Positions 24,056 to 35,754 of a stretch of DNA of 64,000 bases are shown in pieces (position 1 is the stretch's first letter; each line of letters starts with the position of its first letter). Position numbers and translations under genes: made by a program. The DNA comes from Ursus arctos (Eukaryota; Chordata; Mammalia; Carnivora; Ursidae). The DNA lies in contig NW_026622874.1 of assembly GCF_023065955.2 (NCBI RefSeq), forward strand, positions 23,865,772-23,929,771, in the 5' to 3' direction. The notes under the pieces were generated by a model, which was not told the origin of the DNA, searched no databases, and worked only from the letters and a program-made list of their open reading frames with translations.

Positions 24056-24750
24056 GGTTTCACTCCTACAAATTTTTATCTCAAACCAGCTTTTCTCAAC
24101 ACTCAGCCCACTCCACAGCCCCCTCCCTGACTTCTCAGTCAATGCATGTTGAGGGAACGCCAACAAAACCTAATTAGGAAGGTAAATCTACTTTGAAATG
24201 CACACATATAAACAAATGTGGGCCAAAGGCAAATTGAAATGATTCTTCAGAATTGTCTGTGGTTATTATCCATGACCCTGTGCTGGCCCAATTTTTACAG
24301 ATAATCAGGTTATAGTTGATATTGGTTCTGCATTTCCACTTTAGAACAGAGGGAAAAGATGGGAGGATGCTAGAGCATGGATTAGGAGAAAATAAACTTA
24401 TAGAAACCCTGGAGTTGTGGTGAGTTGGAGACACAAGACAAAAGGGTAGTATTTTTCTTAGCTGAAGTCTATACGGATTTACCATTAGGCCACCACTGGA
24501 TGATTTCTATTTGCTATCTCTCTAGGTTGTTCCGGGTGGGGGGTGGGGTGAAGGTGGTAGGTAGGATCCATGAGACCAGAGCAGTTTCTCATTCAGACTA
24601 GATGCCACAACTTTCCCAGCCGCCAGAGAACAGTTCTGGTTTATAGCTTCTCCTACCAAACAAGCCTCTCTCCCAGAAATTTGGGTAGCAGTTTAAAGTG
24701 GTCCTTCCCCTTCAGAGGGAAGGAGCTGAGAGTTTGGAGAGGTTGAAGCC
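24056..24750. other. Unique sequence
   Basis: A 103-codon minus frame at 24174-24485 shows no domain. No repeat recognised. Confidence 0.45.
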
Positions 24751-24762
24751 TAGAGGTAGGGA

Positions 24763-24939
24763 TTTTTTTTTTTTTTTTAAGAGAGAGGGAGAGCACAAGG
24801 GGAGCAGCAGGCAGAGGGAGAGGGAGAAGCAGACCCCCTGCTGAGCAGAGAGCCTGACATGGGCTCCAGTCCCAGGGCCCTGAGATCATGACCTGAGCCG
24901 AAGGCAGATGCTTAACTGACTGAGCCGTCCAGGCACCCC
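24763..24939 (-). mobile_element. SINEC, antisense
   Basis: T tract, AG-rich body (GCAGCAGGCAGAGGGAGAGG), CTGAGATCATGACCTGAGCC, head ending GGCACCCC. Target-site duplication TAGAGGTAGGGA / TAAAGGTAGGGA flanks it (24751-24762 and 24940-24951). Confidence 0.94.
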
Positions 24940-24952
24940 TAAAGGTAGGGAT

Positions 24953-26220
24953 CTCTGCAAAATTTATGTCAAGGCTCTGACTTGGAATCATGTACTGAGT
25001 CTGGACCATTCTGGACGACTCTATCTTGTCCAGCATTGCAGAGTGCAGGGCACATAACAGGTTCTCTGATGAATGAGTTGAGGAGTGCATGAATGAACCT
25101 ACTGGAAACAATCAAAATGCTTCTGCCCTTTCGTCATTTGCCTACATATCCCAGTGACCCACTGCATTCCCATTTAGAGGAGGTGACTTACTGGGCCATG
25201 TGCTTGCAATTAGACAACTGTGGTTTAAATATGCTAGGTATCATGAGACAAAAGTTTTTATCTCTGGAAATATTGGGTCATCCCCTGGTGACCCATGCCT
25301 TTGACCTGGCCTAAAATTCCCATCATTATTATCACTTAGGGGTTAGATAACAAAGTTAAAGAATTGAATTTCTTTAGGAAGTCACAGAAAAATGGGATAT
25401 GTGCTTATTTAGGACATCACAGATAATGGAAATATTTTACTTAGGATTGGACCTTTACCCCTTTCCCAGGTTAGCTGGTTGATTCCTTTGTTAACGAGTG
25501 TATGAGATACAAGGCAAGTGCTTTAAAAGCAGAGAAGCTATCAGTGATGGAGGAAAGATTAGAGGACAGGTGCCACCTCAAGGATTTCAGCTCAAAGACT
25601 GACTGGACTTCTGTCTCTGCCTACTTAGATAGGAGAACCTGCTTCCCAGTTTCGTCCAGGCTCTGCCCCATCACCAGCTGGAAATCAAGATCCTTTGTTA
25701 GTAGCATTCAGTTTTTCAGGCTGCTGGATGTGACAGATGGCTCTAAAGACTATCTTGAGGTCAACCCTGAAATCTTAGCTCATCCCAGGAGCAGCTGCAG
25801 GAACCTCATTCATGGTACGCTTTGAGGGGCAAAAAGTTGCATTTGTCCCAAAGGAAGATGGGGCATGAATATGGCCCAAGAGAAGTGATAACTCTGATTT
25901 GCCTTGCTTCAGAGTCTAGTATCTTGCTGCCAGTTTCCTAAAGTACTGCTGTTACGAGGTCACAGCTCTGCTCCAGGACATCCAGTGGCCGGCTGTTGTC
26001 CATCAGCTCAAACTCCCACTCTTCTACCCTCTGCCACTGATTGCACTTCTTTGCCTCATTTGAGATAGAGCTGCAGGTAGAGGACGAAGGGGCCTAAGTG
26101 TCATGTGGGTGCCATTTAACAGGTTTGCAAGAAAACGTGACACCCATTTGGGTAAATTTATATGACAGTTTTTAAAATAATGATTCATGATCTATGTAAT
26201 TTATTGATTAAAATTGGGAA
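24953..26220. other. Unique sequence, no gene seen
   Basis: The 107-codon frame at 25502-25825 is motif-free. No repeat family recognised. Confidence 0.5.
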
Positions 26221-26440
26221 GCTTGGAGAGGATATTCAGCTGGGATTGGGAAAACTCGAATATGAATCCCAGTTCTGCTATATTACTACAATAAATCCTT
26301 AGATAATTTAGTTTTCTTCTGGTGTCTCAATTTCCTCAAAGACACTTGGCCCACTGGTTTGTGGTGGTGATCAAATTAGTTGATTGCAAAAGAGTCCTTT
26401 CAAATATTAAATTTTAAATTCAAAGCACTTTCAGATATAA
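26221..26440 (+). repeat. MIR, sense, degraded
   Basis: ATATGAATCCCAGTTCTGCTA, TTAGATAATTTAGTTTTC and GTGTCTCAATTTCCTCAAAG follow MIR order with many changes. Confidence 0.55.
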
Positions 26441-28063
26441 AATTCCATCAGTTAAAAATTAGAGAGTGCATTGATTCTTAAGTAAAGTGTTGTTTCAGGG
26501 TTGGGTCTTTTTTTTTTCTTTCTTTCTTTGTACTTAACAAAATGAGAATCTAATAAAAAGTATTTGGTCTTCCTGAGAAACCTATGACTTCCAGCCTCTC
26601 TGCTATGAAGGCTATGGAAATTAATCATTGGGAGAGCAATCCTACATCTTCTGCAGCCAGAGTCAGCCTGAGGAGAACCTGGGGTCTCATCCAGGATGTC
26701 ACCCTGGGCTGGCACTTCCTTTCTCTTGAAAGAGAGGTCAAGAACAGTGTTGCCCTTTGTTTCATTTTAGGGAAGGGATGCTAAGGGGTCAGAAATTGGT
26801 GCACTCATTAAAATGTACAGGGACAAAGTAACCCAATCAGTAGAGTGTATGTGGGGTGGGGGGTGTATTTTGGGGGGGTCAGGTTAGGGTGAGTGGCTAC
26901 ACCTGCTTCCATCCATTTTCTAGGGCATATGGCTTCAGCTGCTGCCCAGCGACAAGCCAGTTCATCAAAGCCTTTGATAGTGGCTTTCAAAATGTGTCAG
27001 CCAATAGCCAGACAGGACCAGCCTAACAGCTGAAGGACACCCCCTCCCCTTCGCTGGAGCAGAGAATGGGGAAGGAGCAGATGGAGGCCCTTCTCCCCTT
27101 GGCTGGCTCTCAGGGCACACTGTTATACATTCAGGACTCAGAAGCTGAGACCGAGGCGTACTCTTCCCACACTTCTGCCCTTGGCCCAGAGCTCCAGAAG
27201 GAGTCTCACAAACCCCTCTGCAGTCCTCTTCATGGGGTGTGAGGTGTCAGATTTTATCCAGTGCAGGCACCCTGAAAGGGTTTGCTCTCCTATTAAATTT
27301 GCCTTTTCATGTGGCATTAATCAAACAGCTGAACCATGCCGGCGCTGCTGGAGCACAGCATTCATTATAGGCCCCGAGGGATCCCTTTCTCCAGATTTCA
27401 GAGCTTTGGCTCCTGGAATAGAGATATCCGTCCAGCCAGGAAGGCCCCAAGCATGCTGCAGCCCGCTCAAGAGACTTTCCTTCCCTGCATCCTCACTGCA
27501 GTCCCCATGGTGCTGTGAGTCCCCTCGGATTCCTAAAGTCCCCGCAGCAATGAAGCCGACTTTGGGGAGCCACCGCACAGGGAGAAGAGCCTCCAACAGG
27601 GATGTGCATGAGTCTTCTGAGGACACAGCCATATGGCGTGTGTTGAGTCTCTCCCATAAAATCCTTTCCATGCTCCCTGTGGCAAACGCCCATCCCCAGA
27701 GGCTGGAGTTGAGAAGGTTCTCAGGCCTGCTTCCCTTGTCCTCCTGCTCCTGACACTTGGGTCTCCAAGCTAGTCTTTGCTCCCTGGGAGGTGTCTGGAG
27801 CAGTTGTGGGTCTGCAGAAGCCTGCCTCCTCCCTGTACCCCACTACCTGCGCGCACGTACACGTACATGCAACAATCTTCTCTGTTTCCGAACACCGGGC
27901 TTTGCCAGTAGAAACTCCCACTGAGCCATAGCTCCCCTCTCAATATCTTTAATGTCAGATGGAATAAATGAGCGCTGTTTCTATCATGATGTGGAAAACC
28001 CTCTGGCCCAGGGATGGAGGAGCTCAGGGTGATGAAAGTTCAGCAGGAGGAAACACTGCCGGT
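26441..28063. other. Unique sequence with a possible conserved patch
   Basis: Contains a TC-rich tract at 26511-26529. At about 27260-27560 the text mixes CATGTGGCATTAATCAAACAGC with GC-richer sequence holding several CpGs, which looks more constrained than its surroundings. The longest stop-free frame of the window (27181-27753) crosses this but begins at TTG and has no domain. Confidence 0.4.
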
Positions 28064-28479
28064 CTTTTTTTTTTTTTTTTTTGAGATTTTATTAATTTTT
28101 TTTTTAGATTTTATTTATTTATTTGACAGAGAAAGACAGCCAGTGAGAGAGGGAACACAAGTAGGGGGAGTGGGAGAGGAAGAAGCAGGCTCCCAGCGGA
28201 GGAGCCTGATGTGGGGCTCTATCCCAGAACGCCGGGATCACGCCCTGAGCCGAAGGCAGACACTTAATGACTGAGCCACCCAGGCGCCCCTGAGATTTTA
28301 TTAATTTATTTGAGATAGAGTGAGAGCACCAGTGTGGGGGGAGAGGGAGAAGCAGGCTCCCTGCTGAGTAGGGAGCCTGACCCCGGGGTGGGGTGGCTGG
28401 CTGGATCCCAGGACCCTGGGATCCATCACGACCTGAGCCGAAGGCAGATGCTTAACCAACTGAGCCACTCTGGTGCCCC
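28064..28479 (-). mobile_element. SINEC (outer, older), antisense, split
   Basis: Poly(T) with TGAGATTTTATTAATTT at 28064-28098, resuming at 28308 and ending with GCCACTCTGGTGCCCC at 28479. The A-rich tail region of this older copy was the target of a second SINE. Confidence 0.9.
28099..28290 (-). mobile_element. SINEC (inner, young), nested in another SINEC
   Basis: Complete young-subfamily copy (AGACAGCCAGTGAGAGA, GGATCACGCCCTGAGCC, CACCCAGGCGCCCC). A perfect 17-bp target-site duplication, TGAGATTTTATTAATTT, at 28082-28098 and 28291-28307 proves insertion into the tail of the outer copy in the same orientation. Confidence 0.96.
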
Positions 28480-28487
28480 TGAATTCC

Positions 28488-29410
28488 AGTGTAGTTAACA
28501 TATAGCATTCTATTAGTTTCAGGGGTACAGTGTAGTGATTCAACACTTCCATACATTAGTCAGTGCTCATCATGACAAGTGCACTCCTAATCCCTCTCAC
28601 CTATTTCCCCCATCTCCCCGCCCTCGTCCCCTCTGGTAACTACCCGTGTGTTCTCTGTAATTATGAGTCTGTTTCTTGGTTTGTGTCTTTTTATTTCCCT
28701 TTGTTCATTTATTTTGTTTCTTAAATTCCACATATGAGTGAAATCATATGGTATTTGTCTTTCTCTGACTTACTTCACTTAGCATTATACCCTCTAGCTC
28801 CACCCATGTTGTTGCAAATGGTAAGATTTCATTTTTTATAACTGAATAATAATCCATTATTAATATATATACATCTCACATCTTCTTTACCCAATTCATC
28901 TGTCACCGGACACTTGGACTGTTTCCATAATTTGGCTATTGAAAGTAATGCTGCAGTAGCATAGGGGTGTTTTTGTATTCTTTGTGTAAATACCCAGCAG
29001 TGTGATTACTGGATCATAGGGTAGCTCTATTTTTAACTTTTTGAGGAACCTCCATACTGCCTGCCACAGTGGCTGCCCCAGCTTGCCTTCCCACCAGCAG
29101 TGCACAAGGGTTCTTTTTCTCCACAACCTTGACGGTCCTTGTTGTTTCTTGTGTTTTTTATTTTAGCCATTCTCACAGGTGTGAGGTGATATCTCGTTAT
29201 AGTTTTGATTTGCTTTTCCCTGATGATGAGTGATAGTGAGCACCTTTTCATGTGTCTGTTGGCCATCTGGATGTCTTCTTTGGAGAAATGTATGTTCATG
29301 TCTTGTGCCCATTTTTAATTGGGTTATTTGTTTCTGAGGTGTTGAGTGGTATAATTCCTTTATATATTTTGGATACTCTTTCTCAGATATGTCATTTGCA
29401 AAAATGGAGA
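28488..29410 (-). mobile_element. LINE-1, 5'-truncated, antisense
   Basis: Minus-strand order: ORF2 C-terminal remnant (about 29410-28896; [41 protein letters not shown]), then 3' UTR to about 28488 (AGTTAACATATAGC, TTTCAGGGGTACAGTG in antisense). Reading frame is broken several times. Older than the 1.3-kb copy by divergence. The outer SINE abuts its 3' end. Confidence 0.92.
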
Positions 29411-30044
29411 GGCTGCTTTTAATATGGAAGAGTGAATCAGAATGCATGAGTCCTAGCTCTGTTTATGCATAACATCTTCGGCTTAACCTTTTGCAGGATT
29501 ATTAAAAAAAAACAAAAACAATATAATTTCATCCAAATAAATAGTTTATGTTTCTCTGGGTGCTTTTTTTCTGCAGACATGCAGTAAGTCTTTGAACACT
29601 TACATACACATGCTGACTATATGGAACCACACATTCGAGACGGAGATGTGTGCACACAGTTGCTAATGGGTCCTGCACCAATTTCCTTGGTAAATTCTGT
29701 GCTTATGAAGTAAGACTTACTTCAGGGTTAAACAAAATAATGATAAGCATCTGACTCCAGCTGGGACTACCTTGCCCTTTTCTTATTCAGGACTGGTGAA
29801 ATTTTGAACACTGAAAAAAGATTTTGCCCGGTAGCAAATTCGCTCTCACCTAGATAATATTGCTGTTTTTTTCCACCCACACAAAGGAAAAGTCCTGGGG
29901 AAAGGTATTTGTGACTTTAATCTTAGAGGGGAAATAATCATGCATCAGGGAAGGATGTAAGTTTTTTTCTAGGACTTTATGGAATTCTTTTTTGGCTTTC
30001 CAGAGAGAAGGGATTATTTTTTCTTCAAGGAAATTTCAAGGAGA
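29411..30044. other. Unique sequence
   Basis: No repeat or gene recognised. Confidence 0.45.
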
Positions 30045-30260
30045 AAGTAATAATAAATGACCTTATTGAGTGTTCTACGTGGCAGACATTTCTGTAAGTG
30101 TAAAGGTATCGACTCACTTATGATCCCTGTTTTACAGATAGGAAAATTGAGGCACAGCTGGGTTGAATCACTTGCCTAAAGTCACACAGCTCTTAAGTGG
30201 TGGAGCTGGGATTCAAATGAAGACAGTGTGGTTCCAGAACCTGCCCTCTTAGTCCTCAGG
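30045..30260 (-). repeat. MIR, antisense
   Basis: Clear antisense MIR: CCTGTTTTACAGATAGGAAAA, TTGAGGCACAGC, AAGTCACACAGCTCTTAAG, GGAGCTGGGATTCAAATG. Confidence 0.88.
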
Positions 30261-31524
30261 ATGGATACAATAAAACAAAATCTAAATAAAGAAACAAACC
30301 TTACAATGACCCAGATGGTGTCAGCTCCTTATTCAAAGTCTGTCAACTAGTTTATAGAATCTGCATGGCTTTGGCTTCTTCCTTCTCCCTGATTTTATAT
30401 AGTTCTTCATTCTATTATCCAGCAGCTACCCCAGAGGGTAGCAGCGGAAGGGAGAGATAGGGGAACTCAAATCCATTCACGTTCAATGATCATCAGCCAT
30501 TCTAGAAATTGTCAAATGGGGAAAATGATCATTTGTGTCATCGTTCCCAGTATTACCTCTGGTTTCCCTGAATTAGAGACATTATTAATGCATTAAAGAT
30601 TTTGGAAACTCTACCCTTTCTCATGGCCTTTCTTTTCTCCTACTTCAATTTGAATCATTTTAATAAGCACTCACTTGGCCTTTGGCAGTGAAGAGTCGTG
30701 GCCCACTACATTTTCTCAGTTATAAGATTCCATCAATTGAGAGATGAGTTATGTTTTTAATACAGCTTTATTTTTTGAGGGGCACTGATGGATGGGGGTC
30801 ACCAACCTTACCACATTATATGCGTATGCTGATTAGCAAACATCTTGCTACAGAAATGTCAAAATGTGAGGAAAAAATGTGTTTTAGAATTGAGAAAATG
30901 TATTTTACTTCAACAAGCAATAAGCCTTAAGGTAGTATTTTGTGAGGGTTCCTCTTACGTGGTCTGCCCTCTCTGGGTATCAGAATTTTGATTACAGTAG
31001 TCAGCTGGAGTTCAGCCTCGTTCAGACATCTATTTTTAACAATAGCTGAAGGGTTGCTCTTTTTCAAGACAAGAGAAAGATTATTTAAGATTATTAAGAG
31101 TAAGGGAACTGACTCATGGAATGGGTCAGAACTTCTTTCTTGTTAGGAAGGGGCTGGCTTCAGTGGTTTCCCCCTAATGGGCTGGAAATTGAGTGGAGAT
31201 ACCTACCTAAGGCAGAAGGATTGGAAAGGTCAAGGGAGGTGGGCCGGGTTTGAGATCACCAGGGCAAGTAGAGAGATTGAAACTCTAGAAATAAATTCAG
31301 ACCTAAGGGTTTGGAATAAGAGATTAGGTTTGGAGCAACTGCAATTGAAAAAACAAAACATGGGCTTATTAGGTCATCATTGAGAAAGGCCTTGGGATGT
31401 CTATGAGTTATCTTCAGGACTACCTGGTGGATTCTTAAATTAGATGGGTTTTTAAAAAAGGGATGAAGGCAGAGCAGGGAAAATGAAAACTAGAGAGGAA
31501 GCCAAGATTGTTTTGTTCATGGGA
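30261..31524. other. Unique sequence
   Basis: No repeat recognised. No gene assigned; the 68-codon frame at 31177-31383 has no motif. Confidence 0.5.
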
Positions 31525-31612
31525 GTATTCCTAGCAATGGCATCCTTAGCACAATGCCTGGCCCATAGGAGGCGCTAAATAAACATATGTTGATTAAATT
31601 ATAAGTAAATCG
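31525..31612 (+). repeat. L2/MIR 3' end, sense
   Basis: TGCCTGGCCCATAGGAGGCGC followed by TAAATAAACATATGTTG is the shared L2/MIR 3' terminus. Confidence 0.65.
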
Positions 31613-32470
31613 CCTCTTGTAGAGGTTCATTTGTTCATTCATTCACCCTTTCGACAAATTTTATATTGAGTATATATGGATATAGACGCTCGTAAGTGAG
31701 TAGATGCAGGTGTGGGATTCTGTGGAAGTTTTGAAATTCCACATCTACCAGACACAGGATGCATACAAGCAGTTTACTAAACATGTATCTTAAGCATGTG
31801 CACAACATGTGCATTGAACTATAGTGTGTTCTGCTATTTATGTCCAATGTCTCATATCTAAGGACAGGGTGCCGACTGGGAAATGTCTCTTCTTTCAGGT
31901 CGTAACTCTCTTATTTTTTCATTTGCTCCTACATTGTCTAGTGACCACTTCTGTGTCCTGGGCCATTCATGTTAGATATTAGGCTCGGAGGGAAAGCTTT
32001 TTTAAATGCCTATTTAAGAGTGATTGTAAGCAGCGTTGCAGTTTCTCAAAATTCAGACTTGGTCCACAGAGTCTCCTCCGTAGGATTCCTGAGCTCCATT
32101 AGCTGCACCATTCTGAGTGTGCTAGAATGCAAGAAGATTATTTTCCCTAACCTGTTCTGGGAAAATGTGAGTTGGCAGCTGTTTGTTACAGCACGTCCAT
32201 TTTTGTGGTGCTGCAAATTTATCTCTCTCGTATCTGCTGCAGTGGTGGGAGGGGTCAGAACCTGCTCTAGTGTAGGCTTCCAAGTCAGTCTGGAAAAAGA
32301 CTAACCCCTTTAGCAGAAGTTATGAATGCTAAGATGTCCTCTAAGTGTTGGACCATGTAATTGTTCTGTATATGCAGTGTTGTAGGCTAGCGGATCCCAA
32401 ATCAAGTCCATCCATAGGTGCCAAAGATAAATCACTGGTCACAGAAAAATGAAAGAAAAAAATACCACAG
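31613..32470. other. Unique sequence
   Basis: The 111-codon frame at 31969-32304 is motif-free. A TTCATTCATTC patch at 31627-31642 may be a further L2 edge. Confidence 0.45.
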
Positions 32471-32472
32471 TG

Positions 32473-32474
<2 letters not shown>

Positions 32475-32508
<34 letters not shown>
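32475..32508. repeat. (GT)17 microsatellite
   Basis: Uninterrupted 34-bp GT run, followed by TTTGCATGCATGAATG and further purine-pyrimidine alternation. Confidence 0.98.
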
Positions 32509-32509
<1 letters not shown>

Positions 32510-32512
<3 letters not shown>

Positions 32513-33214
32513 ATGCATGAATGTACATGGGCATATGCGTGTGCATGTGTTTAAATATTTCTTTATATTAACATTTATGTACATAAATGTGGGTGCAGGG
32601 TTGCCAACTGTACTTTCGTAGGAAGAATTATCCTTCATTCTAAGATTATGTCCTTTGTATGTTTTTGGCATCAAAATTATCTTTATTTTATAAAATGATG
32701 GCAATGGTAGATAATTTTTTAGTGTTCTTATTTGGAAAAATAAAAGTTTGACGATCTTGTGGTTGCCATTTGGGAATTTTATAAACTGTGGCTGGGCTAT
32801 GATTTACAGGCCTGGAAATCACCGAAATCCTACACTAGGAACTGTGATGGGCAAAGAAGGATGACTGCTTGCTCTCCAACAGTAAGCAATTCCTGTGGAA
32901 AAATTAGACGCTTCAGCAAAATCGCCTGCACAATGTTAACTTCCAAAGCTGTGCTTGATAAAAGGACTATGCCTTGAAAGGTGAGTAAATTAATATACCT
33001 ATTATATAATCACCCAGAGGCAAAGAAAGATTGTCCAAGGTTTCAGAAGAAACAAGCACAAATTGACTTTCTCATAAAGCCTGGATGTCATTTAGTTGCT
33101 TATGTTAGTTTTTGCTCTTTAATGTTAGAAATGAAGTTGGGGGGATACATTAAAATGACTAATGTTCAGGGAATGGAGCTAGGAGTACCCAGAATGGGCT
33201 TTGCAATCTGGGCT
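32510..33214. other. Unique sequence containing one candidate exon
   Basis: No repeat recognised. Holds the splice-flanked segment at 32810-32980. Confidence 0.45.
32810..32980 (+). other. Candidate exon (hypothetical, possibly lncRNA)
   Basis: 171 bp bounded by an acceptor-like GGGCTATGATTTACAG and a strong donor-like AAAG|GTGAGTAAA. One frame is open for 56 codons and stops at TGA two codons before... the donor (32975-32977), so if transcribed it would be a terminal-coding or non-coding exon. The polypyrimidine tract is weak. No protein family is recognised in the translation. Could equally be chance. Confidence 0.2.
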
Positions 33215-33740
33215 ACTATACAATATATCAGTGAGCTTTTGCTGTGTAAAAAAACATCCTAAAGCTTCTTGGCTTAAAACAACAACCTTTACTGAGGTCA
33301 TAAACATGTAGGTCATTTGGGCGATCTTGGTTGGGCTGGCTTAGCTATTCTTCTTCATGGTCCCCAGTCAGCTGGTGGATTGGCTGGTGGCTGGATTATC
33401 TAGTATGACCTCACATGTCTGGCAGTTGACTGGCTGTTGGTTGGTATGATAGTGGTGACTAGGTCATATATTTCTATTCATCCAGTAAGCTAGTGCGGAT
33501 TTCTTCACCTGGAGGCTGCAGGACTCCAAGAGTAGCAAGAGACCGAAAACCCCACTTCACAAGTGCTTCCCAAACCTTTGCTTGTATCCTATTTGCTCTT
33601 GTCTGATTGCTTAAAGCAAGTTACATAGCCACACCTAGAATCAGTGCAGGAGAGAGTATCTAAGGGCCTGGGTACAGAGAGCTGTGAACAAACTGAGGGC
33701 CATCACGTCCACAGTCTACACTCCTGGTGATAGATAATAC
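33215..33740. repeat. Ancient interspersed repeat, family unresolved
   Basis: GAGCTTTTGCTGTGTAA, GGCTTAAAACAACAACC, TCACATGTCTGGCAGTTG and GCAAGTTACATAGCC recur in the consensus order of an old eutherian repeat that I know by text but cannot name with confidence (LTR-like or DNA transposon). Confidence 0.5.
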
Positions 33741-33834
33741 CTGAGTAATGGTCTTATCAAATTACTAAGCTTTCTTTGTCCACAGTCTTCCAAGGATTTA
33801 TTCCAGATGAGCAGGAGAAATATAGTACAGAATT

Positions 33835-33960
33835 GTAGAATTATGGAAATGGAAGAAAATGAATAGATAACCTAGCTTAGCCCTGTCATTCAATAGAAGA
33901 GGAAATGGAGACTCAAAAAAAGTTGGCTGGCTTGCCCAAAGAGCTAGTACTGATAAATAT
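33835..33960 (-). repeat. MIR-like, antisense
   Basis: GAAGAGGAAATGGAGACTC followed by GGCTTGCCCAAAGAGCTAG matches the antisense MIR core only. Confidence 0.5.
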
Positions 33961-34044
33961 TTTAGACTTCTATGCCTATACTCTGGGAATTTAATCTTGG
34001 TTAAGAAAGAAAACTCCATTTCATCTTTGACTTTTTGAACACAT

Positions 34045-34224
34045 GGGATGAGGTGAGAAAAGCAAAGTGAAACAAGATATAGTTTCTGCTTTCAAGGAGT
34101 TTATAGTCTAATGGGAGTATGCAGACAAGAAACCAGATAATTAAAAAAAATACAGACATACACACACGGTTAAGTATAGGATGTAATGAGGAATTAAAGG
34201 GGGCATGAATCCTGAGGGAGCAGA
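34045..34224 (-). repeat. L2 fragment, antisense
   Basis: TCAAGGAGTTTATAGTCTAAT, GCAGACAAGAAACCAG and GAGGAATTAAAG parallel the antisense L2 3' UTR. Confidence 0.55.
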
Positions 34225-34450
34225 TGGGATATCCGTTAGTAGTCTAAGCTGCTTACATATAAACTCATTAATTTTCATAACATCCCTATGAGGCAGGTGC
34301 TATGAGTATCCCTGTTTTACAGGAAAAGAAATTGTGGCACAGAGAGGTTAATGATGTGCTCAAGGTCACAAAATTGGTACGTGGCGGAACTCTGTTTGTA
34401 TATAGAGTACCCGTTCTTCATGAACCACAATCCATGTTCTTTGTCATTTC
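34225..34450 (-). repeat. MIR, antisense
   Basis: CATAACATCCCTATGAGGCAG, TATCCCTGTTTTACAGG, GGCACAGAGAGGTTAATG, CTCAAGGTCACAAAATTGG. Confidence 0.85.
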
Positions 34451-35126
34451 CATCTGCTGCCTGTGGAAATGGAGATAGGGGAGAAGTGGGTATAGTTGAA
34501 GGATCATTCAGACCTCCTACAGAATGATCTGGTTGAGAACAGAATTCCTGGATAGATATAAATTCTATTCTCTATAAATAAACTTCAGATATGTGCACGT
34601 TTCAAACTGTTTGATGCCCATGTGTGTTTGCACGTGAACACATACAGGCCTGTGCCCTACACACCCAAGTATAGGGGGGTTACCCTCTAACAGACCTTTG
34701 TATAATAAATTGGTCCATAGGGTGAGGTTCAGCAGCTCTCTTTGCTCCTTTGATTAACTGTTATCTATCCATTCTTCTGTTCTAGTTCCTTTCTATTCAG
34801 AATCTACTTCTTCTACCCGGGGATGGGGTTATTTTGATTTTGTTTCTGTGTTTGTTTACTTTCTTTTTTCAGGTTGGCAGTCTCTGCTTTCTTACTGCCA
34901 GAGGCTCTCTTCTGCTAAAGGAGGTGGCCCCCTCTCTACATTTCTTCTCTTAAGCCTTAGGCATTAACCGTGTTTCATTTGACAGGTGATACTATATGGG
35001 AGAGCAAAGAAAGCCTTCCTCCACAATGGCTAATCAATCAGAGAGATACAGCCACTTTTGCTGGAAGGGGAGGGAGCCTAACAAATCATTTAAGACTGAG
35101 CTCAGACATTTACTTGTGGGGTGAGC
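34451..35126. other. Unique sequence
   Basis: Nothing recognised. Confidence 0.45.
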
Positions 35127-35152
35127 GTGTGTGTGTGTGTGTGTGTGTGTGT
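35127..35152. repeat. (GT)13 microsatellite
   Basis: Clean GT run followed by TACACATGTATGTGTGTGCG, a purine-pyrimidine alternating extension to about 35180. Confidence 0.97.
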
Positions 35153-35354
35153 ACACATGTATGTGTGTGCGCACACGTGAGCTTGCATTTATGCATGTGT
35201 GTGAGAATGACATACTCTAAGGGAGATAATTTAGACCTTACACTTCACTGAAATGAGGAGGTTATCTAATTTCTGATGTTGGCTCTTCAATGGTTTCCAT
35301 ATGTGTATATTATGCAAGACATGTCCTAGCTACGACCAAGGACAGCTCCTCTGT

Positions 35355-35750
35355 GTTATTTTCCACTGCTGCCGTGACAAATGATCACATTCCAATGGTT
35401 CTGTAGGCTGGAAGTCTGACTTGGGTCTCACTGGGATAAAAGCAAGGTGTCCACAGGGCTCTGTTCCTTTCTGGAGGCTCTAGGGAAGGACCTGTTTCCT
35501 TGCTCACTCAGGTTCTTTAGAAACCAGTTCCTTGCAGGTCAGGACTCCCCTAGCCTTCGAAGCCTGTTTTCAAATGAGAGATTGTAGGGTCATTCTCAAC
35601 TCCTTCCCACCCGTCCCTGTTCTGGACTCCCCGCCCATCCCTCACATCAGATCAAGTCCGGCTGACCCAGCCATCCCAGGTCTCTGTACTTTGTTCTTTC
35701 CTCTCAGGTACGCTGTTTTAGGTTAGGGCTCGTCCTCTTGCCTGGGGGTT
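35355..35750 (-). repeat. Old MaLR-like LTR, antisense
   Basis: CACTGCTGCCGTGACAAATG, TTCTGTAGGCTGGAAGTCTG, AGCAAGGTGTCCACAGGGC and CCTTTCTGGAGGCTCTAGG occur in the order seen in antisense MLT/MST-type LTRs. Family not resolved. Confidence 0.5.
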
Positions 35751-35754
35751 TACA

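Noticed and set aside
24653..25111. 152-codon minus-strand frame
   Set aside because: Its middle is SINEC sequence; no independent coding signal.
27181..27753. Longest open frame, 190 codons on the plus strand
   Set aside because: Begins at TTG, has no recognisable domain, and equally long frames lie on the opposite strand (27321-27671). GC-rich chance frame.
28896..29447. Minus-strand frames of 76-94 codons
   Set aside because: Degraded L1 ORF2 C-terminal pieces.
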